From: Eubacterium sulci ATCC 35585
Lineage (GTDB): Bacteria; Bacillota; Clostridia; Peptostreptococcales; Anaerovoracaceae
Direction: 5' to 3'
Length of the DNA stretch: 64,000 nt
NCBI GenBank assembly: GCA_001189495.1
Contig: CP012068.1
Location: 1,054,001 to 1,118,000, forward strand
Below, piece after piece: positions 56,201-64,000 of the stretch. The notes beneath the pieces were generated by a model that saw nothing but the letters and a program-made list of their open reading frames with translations, was not told the DNA's origin and did not search any database. The translations under genes were made by a program, and so were the position numbers. Every line of letters starts with the position of its first letter. The stretch's first letter is position 1.

Positions 56201-56784
56201 GTCTTTCCTGTATCTTCTTCCATATCTGGAATGAATCTCTCTTCTGCAGCGATATCCATATCTCCAGCAAAGCGCTTAATCATAGCAATGCTGATTGGCT
56301 CATCTACAAGTCCTCTTCTACATGCGTCCTCACATGGATGTGGACATACACGTCCAATACATGCAGGTAGTGGAATCTTATCCTTTATTAGTTCATTTGC
56401 TTTTTCAAACTCACCGTTTGCTACAAGACCTACATAACCCTGACAGTCAGTGTGTCCTGGACATGCCTTCATACATGGTCCAATACAGTCACCATAGTGG
56501 TTACTAATCAAAAGCTCTAGGTTTGTCTTTCTGATTTCGTTAACTCTCTCTGAGTTTGTTGAAATAACCATGTTAGGAGCTGCTGCAGTTGCACATGCCT
56601 TTGCAAGCTTAGGGCTGCCTTCTATCTCAACCATACATAGTCCGCATGAACCGTAAATCTCAGTTCTCTCGTCATAGCAAAGTGTTGGGATGAATATGTC
56701 GTTCTCACGAGCAACTTCTAAAATTGTCTGTCCGTTAACAGCCTGAACTTCCTTGCCATCTATATTCATTCTGAATTTATTCAT
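53272..56784 (-). CDS. giant NuoG/GltD/molybdopterin-like iron-sulfur flavoprotein
   Basis: 1170 residues in series: [2Fe-2S] domain (CYDERTEIYGSCGLCMVE); NuoG-type cluster region (GDCIGPCMKACPGHTDC); Cys-rich adapter (CIGRVCPHPCEDACRR); GltD-like FAD/NADP domain (AIIGGGPMGLSAAYFL, VVLGIGAWLSTGVG, AIVGGGNTAMDACRTA) to about 560; two ferredoxin clusters (CILCGLCVRVC, CDSCGQCVSVCPVG); then a molybdopterin-oxidoreductase-like part (CANCAVGCTM to the C-terminus). The last part lacks the Cys/Sec-His site of formate dehydrogenases, so it is probably NuoG-like and not catalytic at a metal. With NuoE and NuoF it likely makes a soluble NAD(P)H:ferredoxin-type, possibly bifurcating, complex. The true partners are not known. 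Confidence 0.82.
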   Translation of the reverse strand: MNKFRMNIDGKEVQAVNGQTILEVARENDIFIPTLCYDERTEIYGSCGLCMVEIEGSPKLAKACATAAAPNMVISTNSERVNEIRKTNLELLISNHYGDCIGPCMKACPGHTDCQGYVGLVANGEFEKANELIKDKIPLPACIGRVCPHPCEDACRRGLVDEPISIAMIKRFAGDMDIAAEERFIPDMEEDTGKTVAIIGGGPMGLSAAYFLRQRGHEVTIFDSMPKLGGMLRYGIPEYRLPKEVLDAEIAIMEAMGIQIVPNTKVGVDIPLDTIRNDFDAVVLGIGAWLSTGVGCPGEDAEGVIGGIDFLRRVVRNEHISLGKNVAIVGGGNTAMDACRTAVRLGAENVYNIYRRTKNEMPADMIEIEEGEEEGVIFKNLTNPIEIIKDENGHVKQIVLQVMELGEADASGRRKPVPVEGKTETIDVDTVLLAIGQKVDASMFEIDKTKKGGISYDPKTMMTSIPGVFAGGDCGNDKISIAIESIADAKKVAESVDAYLNGEIYEYEPRFHVEKDDITEKTFEDRERLCREKADQLNALERKDNFTEIIYGGLTVEQAMKEASRCLECGCHDYFECKLVDFANQYDVKPERFAGEMTKIDFNDDHPFILRDPNKCILCGLCVRVCDEVMGIGALGLVNRGFDTVVKPSLEMPLMTTACDSCGQCVSVCPVGAIQERQTVVKEIPLDTEITTTTCANCAVGCTMDLENYGDMLIKANPDKEGYVNKGLCCAKGKWGFDASVLEGKIVDPMIKRLNGEMEEADYHEALILAAKNLESVKARHGVGSIAVCISDRYTNEEAYTMKKFAEVIGAKVFSFNHRHNALLDVLGFDASPNTIDELLSTEVILVPAFIKSKAAVIWNKIKQAAAAGAKVVVINTPEASTEIPGAYKTVETEDSTAFLKALANAVIANKGECAAEGFDEFKASVAGAKVSDEVKEIADLYTNAKKAMIVFEQNVISIAAAEILAGIAVVSGHIGSPRDGILEVKAKNNSQGLVDMGIRAGAEAMEGVKGLIIFGEDPAGVDLSGLEFLVVSDIYMTDTALQANVFLPGTGSASTNGTFTNTERRLLPVESAIEEDVDFNNWELATELAHVFEVDFGFEDEEDISKAMDDEVALYKYAEVGEVFGGVLEPIEVKLVAAKDDKLVDVLECTDALMNLNESRIPKPFSVVE

Positions 56785-56800
56785 CGAAATAACCCCCTTC

Positions 56801-58549
56801 CTACAGTCTATCTATTGCACCGAAGCGACATGATTCTTCACACTTACCACACTTGATGCATATTGTCTGATCTATCGTATGCTGTTTCTTTACTTCACCA
56901 GTAATTGCGCTTACAGGACAATTTCTTGCACATGCTGTACATCCTACGCATCTATCTGTAATGTTAAACTTAATCAAAGCCTTACATGATCTTGCTGTAC
57001 ACTTGTGGTTGTAAATATGGTCCTCATACTCGTTTCTGAAGTACTTTAGTGTTGTAAGAACAGGGTTTGGTGCTGTCTGACCAAGTCCGCAGAGCGAACC
57101 GTTCTTAATCTTGTCAGCTAGTTCTTCAAGAAGCTCGATATCTCCATCCTTACCCTTGCCTTCTGTGATTCTCTCTAGAATCTCAAGCATTCTCTTAGTA
57201 CCTAGACGGCAGTAGTTACACTTACCGCATGATTCCTTACGAGTAAAGTCTAGGAAGTATCTAGCCATATCTACCATACAGGTATCCTCGTCCATTACGA
57301 TCATACCACCTGATCCAACGATAGCTCCTGTCTTAACGATATCTTCATATGTTACAGGTGTGTCTGCAAGTGACTCAGGTACACAACCACCTGATGGTCC
57401 ACCTAGCTGAACAGCCTTGAACTCTCTGTCATTCTTGATTCCGCCACCTATACCATTAATAATCTCTCTGATTGTAAGACCCATTGGTACTTCTGCAAGT
57501 CCAGCCTTCTTAATCTTACCAGCAAGTGCGAATACCTTAGTACCGTTTGACTTTTCGCTACCCATTGCAGCAAATGCCTCACCGCCGTTAATAATTATCC
57601 AAGCAACGTTAGCATATGTCTCTACGTTGTTGATATTTGTTGGCTTCTGCCAGTATCCCTTTTGAGCTGGGAATGGTGGCTTTAGTCTAGGCATTCCTCT
57701 TTCGCCTTCTAGAGAAGCGATAAGTGCAGTTTCTTCACCGCAAACAAACGCACCAGCGCCAGCTTTGATTCTGATATCAAAGTCGTATCCTGATCCAAAG
57801 ATGTTCTTACCTAGGAATCCTTTTTCTCTAGCCTGCTCCATAGCAATTTCTAGACGTTTGATTGCAAGTGGATACTCAGCACGACAGTAAATGATACCTT
57901 CTGTAGCGCCCATAGCAAAGCCACCTATTGTCATACCTTCTAGAACTGAATGTGGGTCACCCTCAAGGACAGCTCTATCCATGAACGCACCTGGATCTCC
58001 TTCGTCGGCATTACATACTATGAACTTCTCATCTGCTGAGTTGTTCTTAGCAGCATCCCATTTGAACCATGTTGGGAAGCCTGCACCACCACGACCTCTT
58101 AGTCCTGAAACCTTAATAACATCGATTACCTCATCAGCTGTCATAGATGTAACAACCTTTCTTGTAGCATCATATCCGCCAACTGCAATGTAATCATCTA
58201 TATTTTCAGGATTGATAATTCCGCATTTATTTAGTACGACTCTCTGCTGCTTTCCAATAAATGTTTCGTCGTCAGCTCCTATTGCGAGTTCTTCGACAGG
58301 CTTTCCGCCCTTAACGTGTCCGTCAACGATTGCCTGAACCTTATCTGGCTGAACTTTGACATATCTTGTCATCTCGCCGTTGTCATCGTAAATGTCTACG
58401 ATTGGCTCTAGGTAACATGTTCCTACACAACCTGTAAAGTCAACCTTAACATCTAGATTCTCGGCAGCTAATACTTTTCTGAATTCCTCTTCGGTCTTCT
58501 TTGCTCCGGATGCGATTCCGCAGCTTCCCTGTCCGATTACAATCTTCAT
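56801..58549 (-). CDS. NADH-binding NuoF/HydB-type subunit
   Basis: 582 residues. N-terminal thioredoxin-like [2Fe-2S] domain (GSCGIASGAKK, CVGTCYLEP); NADH/FMN domain with GRGGAGFPTWFKWDAA and CNADEGDPGAFMDR; [4Fe-4S] site ESCGKCNYCRLG; C-terminal two-cluster ferredoxin (CVGCTACARNCP, CIKCGKCEESC). This build is typical for bifurcating hydrogenase or formate dehydrogenase partner subunits. GGAGGT precedes the ATG and the gene overlaps the NuoE stop by 1 base. No [FeFe]-hydrogenase gene is in the window. Confidence 0.9.
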   Translation of the reverse strand: MKIVIGQGSCGIASGAKKTEEEFRKVLAAENLDVKVDFTGCVGTCYLEPIVDIYDDNGEMTRYVKVQPDKVQAIVDGHVKGGKPVEELAIGADDETFIGKQQRVVLNKCGIINPENIDDYIAVGGYDATRKVVTSMTADEVIDVIKVSGLRGRGGAGFPTWFKWDAAKNNSADEKFIVCNADEGDPGAFMDRAVLEGDPHSVLEGMTIGGFAMGATEGIIYCRAEYPLAIKRLEIAMEQAREKGFLGKNIFGSGYDFDIRIKAGAGAFVCGEETALIASLEGERGMPRLKPPFPAQKGYWQKPTNINNVETYANVAWIIINGGEAFAAMGSEKSNGTKVFALAGKIKKAGLAEVPMGLTIREIINGIGGGIKNDREFKAVQLGGPSGGCVPESLADTPVTYEDIVKTGAIVGSGGMIVMDEDTCMVDMARYFLDFTRKESCGKCNYCRLGTKRMLEILERITEGKGKDGDIELLEELADKIKNGSLCGLGQTAPNPVLTTLKYFRNEYEDHIYNHKCTARSCKALIKFNITDRCVGCTACARNCPVSAITGEVKKQHTIDQTICIKCGKCEESCRFGAIDRL

Positions 58550-59064
58550 TACTGCACCTCCTGAGCTTTATCTCTAAGTTCATCGATAATCTTTACTACC
58601 TTTGCCTTAGTAAGCTCACTGTATGTTTCATCACCTTCGCTTGTCTGAACCATCATAACAGGTGCAAGAGAGCAGCATCCTAGACAGGCTACGTAATTTA
58701 GCGTAAACAATCCATCCTCTGTAGTCTCTCCATCCTTTATGTTCAAGTGTTCGCTTACTGCCTCACCTATGGACTCTGATCCGTTAACGTGACAGGCTGT
58801 ACCCTGACAAATCATTAGCAGATACTTTCCAACTGGTTGTAGCCTAAACTGAGCATAAAAAGTCGCTACTCCATATATCTTTGCAGGCGCGATTCCAGTC
58901 ACTGCAGCAATATAGTTTATTGCATCTAGTGAAAGGTATCCATAAATTGCCTGTGTCTTTTGCAATATGGTAATTAAACTTCCTGGCACTTTGGCATACT
59001 TCTCTAAAACCGGAGCTAAATCCTCAAATCTTGCATCCGGTTCTATCTTGCAATTAGTACACAT
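58549..59064 (-). CDS. NuoE/HydC-type [2Fe-2S] subunit
   Basis: 171 residues with the thioredoxin-like NuoE fold: helical N-terminus, CQGTACHVNG and CLGCCSLAP, giving the four Cys of the [2Fe-2S] cluster. AGAGGAGG precedes the ATG. First gene of the three-gene oxidoreductase operon, with a strong promoter. It passes electrons between the NuoF flavin and other centres. Confidence 0.92.
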   Translation of the reverse strand: MCTNCKIEPDARFEDLAPVLEKYAKVPGSLITILQKTQAIYGYLSLDAINYIAAVTGIAPAKIYGVATFYAQFRLQPVGKYLLMICQGTACHVNGSESIGEAVSEHLNIKDGETTEDGLFTLNYVACLGCCSLAPVMMVQTSEGDETYSELTKAKVVKIIDELRDKAQEVQ

Positions 59065-59121
59065 AATGTATTACCTCCTCTTTTTGATATATCATTATCA
59101 ATATATAATCAACCTATAATA

Positions 59122-59150
59122 ATTATACAAAAGCAAATCGCTAAAATCAA
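59122..59150 (-). promoter_or_regulatory. promoter of the nuoEF-type operon
   Basis: Minus-strand TTGATT (59145-59150), 17-bp spacer, consensus TATAAT (59122-59127). Confidence 0.7.
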
Positions 59151-59197
59151 TTTGTATAAGTCGTTTTGAAAAATTTTTTTATTCTGATAATAAAATA

Positions 59198-59224
59198 AAC
59201 CACAAATTCGATTCATTTGTGGTT
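59198..59224 (-). terminator. Rho-independent terminator of holA
   Basis: Arms AACCACAAAT and ATTTGTGGTT, followed by TATTTTATT on the minus strand. Confidence 0.7.
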
Positions 59225-59273
59225 CAGTTAGTTTAAGCGAACACATTTTCGGTTCACTTTGCATCTTATATAA

Positions 59274-60326
59274 TTAAACTCCTGCGATAAAAAGCTCTAG
59301 TGCCATCGATGATTTTAATAACCCCGTAGTAATCTGTGAGCTTAGCTCGTATGCAGAGGAAAGAACGTTTGATAGTTTTTCTGCAGAAAAGCTTTGAGTA
59401 TACTTTGTGATATTTTTGATTCTGTATTCGTTGGCTTTTAGTTTTGATGCTATTTCGCGCACCTGCATTCCCTCATCAAGCATCTGCTTTGTGCAGTACA
59501 TGAGTTCAAACTGTGACACTATACTGCCGATAAGCTGAAATTCATCTCCTCCATCACCCAAAATATTGTGTAGCTGAGCAAGCGCTCTATCTTTTCGTCC
59601 TGCTGCTATGCTATCGAGTAAGTTGAAGACAAAAGTATCTTCATCTCTGATTACAAGCTCTCTTATAGCCTTTTCCTCTATTACATCACCGCTTGCAGCT
59701 ATCAGCTTTGATATGTCGTTCATGAATGTGTAGAGATCATAGTCGCTCTCTCTGTTAAAATACCCTGTCTCATCTAACAAAAGATGCATATTAGCATTTG
59801 AAATGGTCTTCTTGGCCTGCTTAAACCTCTTGTTTGCAAAGGATGCCAGGTCTTTTCTATCTAATCTATCAAAGTTATATTCCTTACCTGCTTTTATGAT
59901 TTCCTTAGGTAGCTTCTTACCCTTATCTACATTTCTAGCAGTGAATATCAAAATAGCCTCATCTTGAAGTTTATCTATAGATGAGCACAAAAGCTGAAGG
60001 TCTGCATCCTTTATTGCCTGCGACGAATCGGATGAAAGCGCCTTCATTTCCTTTACAACAATCACCCTTTTGTCCGAAAAAAGAGGAAGGGTTTCACAAG
60101 CCTCGCATACAGCTGACACTAAGTCAGTCGAGCTCATTTCTGTCTCATCAAAAACTGAAATATTCATCTGCTTTGTTGCAGAACTCACATATTTATTTAT
60201 AACACTATCTACAGCCCACTTGATAAGGTATTCCTCTTCACCGTGTATCAGCATGACATTCTTCAGCTTTGCTTTACTCAAATCTTCAGCAAAGACTTTA
60301 TATGCGTGGATTTTCTCTTTGTACAT
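59274..60326 (-). CDS. holA: DNA polymerase III delta subunit
   Basis: 350 residues from ATG 60326, which has AAAGGTGG just upstream; a TTG at 60350 gives a less likely longer form. It shows the HolA pattern: VMLIHGEEEYLIKWAVD, ETLPLFSDKRVIVVKEM, DKLQDEAILIFTARNVDKGKKL in sections, and a C-terminal helical collar with LFAI-like ALELFIAGV. It opens the beta clamp as part of the clamp loader. Confidence 0.88.
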   Translation of the reverse strand: MYKEKIHAYKVFAEDLSKAKLKNVMLIHGEEEYLIKWAVDSVINKYVSSATKQMNISVFDETEMSSTDLVSAVCEACETLPLFSDKRVIVVKEMKALSSDSSQAIKDADLQLLCSSIDKLQDEAILIFTARNVDKGKKLPKEIIKAGKEYNFDRLDRKDLASFANKRFKQAKKTISNANMHLLLDETGYFNRESDYDLYTFMNDISKLIAASGDVIEEKAIRELVIRDEDTFVFNLLDSIAAGRKDRALAQLHNILGDGGDEFQLIGSIVSQFELMYCTKQMLDEGMQVREIASKLKANEYRIKNITKYTQSFSAEKLSNVLSSAYELSSQITTGLLKSSMALELFIAGV

Positions 60327-60358
60327 CTTGCCACCTTTCTTATTAATCAAATTCTATC

Positions 60359-60396
60359 AAAAAAAGAGCAAACACTCAATTACTTATGAGTGTTTG
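60359..60396 (-). terminator. Rho-independent terminator before holA
   Basis: Arms CAAACACTCA and TGAGTGTTTG around an 8-base loop, followed on the minus strand by CTCTTTTTTT. It ends the gene at 60410. Confidence 0.8.
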
Positions 60397-60409
60397 TCCC
60401 TTTAATATA

Positions 60410-60862
60410 TTATTCGTTTTTGTCGTCTTTGATTGGAAGCATTTCCTCAAAGAGCTCCTTAAGTGTAAATTCATCACCCTGTAGATATTGCTTGCCAGTT
60501 TCCTTATTAATGCGTTTGCACTTTACATAGACTTCACGCATCTCCTTGTTGTGCATCTTTTTGACCTGTCCGCATATCGATGCTCCAGTATACGAAAGTC
60601 CTGTTATATCGCTCTCACCTATAGTCAAAGTGCTTTGACATTTAGGACAGGTAAAATCATACATCTTATCAAGTAAGGTCCAGCGGCTTTTGATAGTCCA
60701 GTTTTCGACCTCTCCACCACAAATTGGGCAGCTCTTAAGCCTCTTCTTTGAAAAGTCTTTTGGGATTATATTCATGTATGACATATCATCCTTGAACTTC
60801 TCAATCTTTTCCTTATCTATAGTGAATTTCTTAATATCGATTTCGTTTCTTCTGAACTTCAT
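60410..60862 (-). CDS. zinc-ribbon protein of unknown function (150 aa)
   Basis: Two Cys pairs, CPICGG (about 45-50) and CPKCQ (about 74-78), form a zinc ribbon. Further Cys residues are in GASICGQ and VKCKRI. The N-terminus is Lys-rich and helical; the tail is acidic. It starts 1 base after the LD-carboxypeptidase stop and has no good ribosome binding site of its own, so translation is probably coupled. Family not recognised. Confidence 0.6.
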   Translation of the reverse strand: MKFRRNEIDIKKFTIDKEKIEKFKDDMSYMNIIPKDFSKKRLKSCPICGGEVENWTIKSRWTLLDKMYDFTCPKCQSTLTIGESDITGLSYTGASICGQVKKMHNKEMREVYVKCKRINKETGKQYLQGDEFTLKELFEEMLPIKDDKNE

Positions 60863-60863
60863 C

Positions 60864-61802
60864 TTATCTTTCGACCTTAAAGCTTATCCTTTTCTCATCT
60901 GCATCAAGAGTGCATAGAGCACCCATAGGAAGTGTCATCATAGGTTTTCCGTGTCCTGACTGCACATTGTACACTACAGGAATATCAAGGTCCTTTAGCG
61001 CTGCAAGAACAATCTGGTTCTCGTCATAGCTTGGGTCCTCCTTATTCTCAACCTTGGTGAACTGTCCTAGAATTATTCCTCTACACTTTTCTAGCTTGCC
61101 TGCATTTTTAAGATGGAAAATCCACTTTTCTATCTTGCTCATTGGTTCGCACACCTCTTCAATAAAGAGTATATTGTCCTCACTCTCAATCTCAAATGGT
61201 GTACCTATGCTAGCAGATAAGAGCGAAAGGTTTCCTCCAACGAGATTTCCTGTAGCCTTTCCACCCTTGAGTGTTTTGATATCAAAGCCCTTTGGATTTT
61301 GATAATCAAAGTCAGATTCAGCATTTATAGTATCAAAGAAAGAAGCAGTTTCCTCATCTGTAAGCCCATTTATCATATTTGATGAAATCATTGGTCCATG
61401 AAAGCTAACCATACCACAGGTTTGATTTAGCGCCATGTGAAGATTTGTCACATCGCTATATCCAACGAAAATCTTAGGGTTTGCCTTGATGGTTTCGTAA
61501 TCGAGATAAGGCATGAGCCTTGAACTTCCATCTCCTCCCCTAACGCAGAATATGGCGTCGACCTCTGGATCTGCGAACATCTGATTGACCCACTTTGCTC
61601 TCTCCTCACCATCGCCTGCCATATATCCAGCGAAAACCTTGTCGAGATTATCAGCAAGCTTAGTCTTATACCCCATATTTTCTATGGTGTTCTTAACGAG
61701 TTCAATCTTATCTGTTGGAAGCGCAGAGCTTGGGCAGATAATACCTACAGTGTCTCCTTTTTTTAACTGCTTAGGATAAAGCATTTTTTCAAAATTTTTC
61801 AT
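60864..61802 (-). CDS. LD-carboxypeptidase (S66, LdcA-like)
   Basis: 312 residues, the usual LdcA length. GDTVGIICPSSALP at the N-terminus, FCVRGGDGSSRLMPYLDY, nucleophile Ser in FVGYSDVTNLHMAL, LVGGNLSLLSASIG, a catalytic Glu in ILFIEEVCEPM, and a late His in VQSGHGKPMM. It cleaves the L,D-bond of murein tetrapeptides in peptidoglycan recycling. No signal peptide, so it acts in the cytoplasm. Confidence 0.9.
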   Translation of the reverse strand: MKNFEKMLYPKQLKKGDTVGIICPSSALPTDKIELVKNTIENMGYKTKLADNLDKVFAGYMAGDGEERAKWVNQMFADPEVDAIFCVRGGDGSSRLMPYLDYETIKANPKIFVGYSDVTNLHMALNQTCGMVSFHGPMISSNMINGLTDEETASFFDTINAESDFDYQNPKGFDIKTLKGGKATGNLVGGNLSLLSASIGTPFEIESEDNILFIEEVCEPMSKIEKWIFHLKNAGKLEKCRGIILGQFTKVENKEDPSYDENQIVLAALKDLDIPVVYNVQSGHGKPMMTLPMGALCTLDADEKRISFKVER

Positions 61803-61857
61803 TCTAAAACCACATCAAAATAAACTATTAACTATAACGATTAAAAATCTATATTTC

Positions 61858-62670
61858 CTATTTTTTCAGCTTGATTTCCTTGTAATCACTTTCCTCTAAA
61901 TCTGCCAATATAGTTTCTAGATCCTTTCTTCCTAAGCTCACAACAGCATCGACCGTTTCAAGATCTAGATTACCATTCTTTTTAATATCGGCTATGTTTC
62001 CATAGTAGTAGTACTCTGTTTTTGTTTCACCTGAGCTTACCTCTGTAACTTTATATACGCTTACTAATGAAATCTGACCTCGAGAACTACTATCTGGATC
62101 AGTAATATATTTTATGAAATCACTCTGCCTTTCTATTTTATATTTTTTATAGCTGTTGCTCTCGTTATTATACTCAGCCACATTATCATTTTCTTTAACA
62201 AGAACATTTAAATTCTTTATTTCCGAAATATCCTTTAGTCCAGATACTTTTATCTCAATTTTTTCTTTATCAAGCTTTAGCCCATCGCTTTTCAGTTCAT
62301 CAACATAGCTTTCTGAAACCCTTAAAGTTACTTTATCACCATTCTTTAAAGGTGAAAAATCACCAGCAACATTAAATACTTGTATAGGCTCCTTACGAGT
62401 TGTATCTATTGACTTATAAAATGACAATACCCCATATCCATTATAGCCCTTAACCTCAACTGGATATTTCTTTAAAAGTGACTTTACACTTACTTCATTG
62501 TTTTTATTAATGTTTGAATCTTTTTGTTCAAAGCTTTCATCTTCCGCATTCTTTAGCTGCGAATTATAAATCTTAAAAGCTATTAGCAACGCTACAAATA
62601 CTACAATAACTAATAAAGCGATATATATTAGTTTCTTATTCTTACCTTTATTTTTCTTAAATTTATCCAT
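61858..62670 (-). CDS. hypothetical membrane-anchored protein (270 aa)
   Basis: A very basic start (KKNKGKNKK) precedes one TM helix at about residues 14-36; the rest is outside and beta-rich, with FNVAGDFSPLKNGDKVTLRVS and repeated Asn/Asp-rich linkers. AAAGGG precedes the ATG. The domain sequence NGYGVLSFYK followed by GDKVTLRVS is reminiscent of extracellular domains found in Firmicutes zinc-ribbon membrane proteins, but no ribbon is present. Adjacent to another unknown gene of similar style. Confidence 0.55.
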   Translation of the reverse strand: MDKFKKNKGKNKKLIYIALLVIVVFVALLIAFKIYNSQLKNAEDESFEQKDSNINKNNEVSVKSLLKKYPVEVKGYNGYGVLSFYKSIDTTRKEPIQVFNVAGDFSPLKNGDKVTLRVSESYVDELKSDGLKLDKEKIEIKVSGLKDISEIKNLNVLVKENDNVAEYNNESNSYKKYKIERQSDFIKYITDPDSSSRGQISLVSVYKVTEVSSGETKTEYYYYGNIADIKKNGNLDLETVDAVVSLGRKDLETILADLEESDYKEIKLKK

Positions 62671-62791
62671 ATCTAATCCCTTTTACAAAGTATTACGGAC
62701 AAGTCTAAAGGAAGATACTGTCATTGTCAATATTCAGTCTGCGGCAAATATATATCGAACAAACTATATTAATATCTGATTTTAGAACGCT

Positions 62792-64000
62792 CTAAAGATT
62801 TTCCATCGCCTCTTGATAACCGATTGCCTTATCTTCATCCTTACCAAATGAAGCAAATACAGGAATTATCTGGCTATCTCCTGAGTACATCAAAAGCTGA
62901 CCTGCATCGTTAGATATGCTGGCAAACTTGGTAGCACCTTCCTTAGCCGAAACCTCCTTATCGTCTATATAGTAATCGTCTCTGATATTCTTTCTAAAAA
63001 TATTCTCAAGCTTATTCTGTAGCTCAAGCCTTCCGTACTCGCTAGCCTTATACTTTAAGACTGAGAAATTACCAAATTCTCCTCCATTAAAAGGCGAAGC
63101 GATAGCAATATAAAAAGTATTCTTTTCATTTTTACTCATATATATTACAAATGCGCTGGAAAACTCTTTATTTGCTGCCATGCTCAATCCATCTGCTATC
63201 GCATATGAAATTAAACCATTATTTTCCTTATCGGAAGAAGCGTAAATTATGTTATAGCTTGTATCACTTCTTCCCAGTCTACTAAGGTAGAACATTTCCT
63301 CTACCCCATCACCATTCAAATCATAAATCACGACTGATTTATCAGAAGCTTCACCATCTTTTCTTATAATCACTTGGTCTTGTGAGTTTATATCTGCACC
63401 CTTATCAGCCGTTAATATTCCTTTAAAGTTTTCTCGTGCTGAATTTTTAGCTTTGTTAAGTTTCTCATCGTAATTATCTTTTATGTTTCTAAATTCTTTT
63501 ACATTTTTTGATGGTACTAGGTATAAGTTATTGGATACGATTTTAAGATCCTTACTAGAATCATAATCTATCGCACACATTAGCTCATACTTCCCCTCCA
63601 GATACTGAAAATCATAGCCCCCATCTTCAGTTCCATCCTTAGTAGCATAAGCTATTTCATATTTTGATAATACATTATTTATCTCTTTAATACATGAACT
63701 ATAATAATTATTAAGCAATTGTTTCGCATTTGTTTCAGCATCATTTGCGTTGTCATGTTTCTCGAATAAAAAATCAATTGCATCATCAATTTTCTGCTTC
63801 TGAATCTCTTTACCATTCAGCTTATAGCTTCCCACTCTCCTTGAAGCAATAATACTTGTGTTGAACTGCAAATCGATAACTTCAACAAGTTCATCTCCTT
63901 TGACCTGCCAAATCTTATGAAGGTATGAAATACCATTTATTCCCTGTGTCGTTGTAACATTCTCGACTATATATAGCTCACCCTTGCATTCGAATTTATA
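62792..64000 (-). CDS. hypothetical protein, N-terminus cut by window edge
   Basis: The frame is open to base 64000; 402 residues are visible, and the internal TTG near 63871 is not a good start, since the upstream part (IWQVKGDELVEVIDLQF) continues the same domain. A calcium-loop-like DLNGDGVEEMFYL motif sits in the middle, of the kind seen in FG-GAP or VCBS-like repeats, followed by regular beta segments. No TM helix is visible in this part; an N-terminal anchor may lie beyond the edge. Function unknown. Confidence 0.6.
   Translation of the reverse strand, partial: YKFECKGELYIVENVTTTQGINGISYLHKIWQVKGDELVEVIDLQFNTSIIASRRVGSYKLNGKEIQKQKIDDAIDFLFEKHDNANDAETNAKQLLNNYYSSCIKEINNVLSKYEIAYATKDGTEDGGYDFQYLEGKYELMCAIDYDSSKDLKIVSNNLYLVPSKNVKEFRNIKDNYDEKLNKAKNSARENFKGILTADKGADINSQDQVIIRKDGEASDKSVVIYDLNGDGVEEMFYLSRLGRSDTSYNIIYASSDKENNGLISYAIADGLSMAANKEFSSAFVIYMSKNEKNTFYIAIASPFNGGEFGNFSVLKYKASEYGRLELQNKLENIFRKNIRDDYYIDDKEVSAKEGATKFASISNDAGQLLMYSGDSQIIPVFASFGKDEDKAIGYQEAMENL

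Noticed and set aside
53272-56784. Formate dehydrogenase alpha subunit
   Set aside because: The C-terminal domain lacks the Cys/Sec-His catalytic motif and is shorter than FdhA; the N-terminal half is GltD-like.

Overview
The window looks like a chromosome segment of a low-G+C, Gram-positive, strictly anaerobic member of the Clostridia. The evidence is strong AGGAGG-type ribosome binding sites, Gram-positive cell-wall-anchored proteins with Cna_B domains, an OpuC-type transporter with fused permease and binding protein, and an anaerobic NuoE/NuoF-type flavin/iron-sulfur oxidoreductase. The xPNTGD sorting signals and gene mix suggest the Eubacterium/Mogibacterium-like (Family XIII) group, possibly oral, but this is inference. 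No rRNA, tRNA, CRISPR array or transposase was seen.

Layout. (1) 1-3901, minus strand: a row of unfamiliar small genes (a DUF2207 protein cut by the edge, a beta-propeller protein, a PH-like membrane protein) and a Nim-like flavin protein. (2) 4082-15024: a ten-gene minus-strand operon with its own promoter, operator and terminator. It holds an aminoacyl-tRNA-synthetase-like amino acid:carrier-protein ligase, two KAS III-type enzymes, three acyl-carrier domains, two AMP-forming ligases, an unrecognised protein and an ABC exporter. This is the best candidate for an undescribed biosynthetic system. (3) 15302-22684: three surface proteins ending in NTGD signals and a secreted Gly/Pro/Gln-repeat protein. 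(4) 22900-29632: a YgbA-like protein; an alpha/beta hydrolase and a metallo-beta-lactamase-fold hydrolase whose operator-like palindrome matches the one before the biosynthetic operon; an OpuC osmolyte transporter; and an Rrf2 regulator, macrodomain and class M sirtuin set (protein ADP-ribosylation). (5) 29762-39617: an immunity-like protein coupled to a giant adhesin, leaderless-looking msrA, a CPBP protease, an S66 peptidase/SdpI-like group and a fifth surface protein. (6) 40032-44481: CbrC-like protein, tyrosine phosphatase, an autoregulated XRE/membrane pair, an HTH-Fic protein and two unknown genes. (7) 44798-53161: housekeeping block, rumA-type methyltransferase, tgt, queA, ruvB, ruvA, ruvC (minus) divergent from argR-recN (plus). 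(8) 53272-59064: NuoE, NuoF and a giant NuoG/GltD/molybdopterin-like fusion. (9) 59274-64000: holA, a zinc-ribbon protein, an LD-carboxypeptidase and two unknown genes, the last cut by the edge.

How it fits together: in the biosynthetic operon an amino acid is probably charged to a carrier by the synthetase-like enzyme, acyl groups are activated by the two ligases, the KAS III enzymes join or transfer chains, and the MacB/FtsX-type transporter exports the product. The two hydrolases at 23359-24956 may belong to the same regulon. Product identity cannot be read from sequence. Several start codons were moved from the longest frame to a better ribosome binding site; these are stated in the entries.
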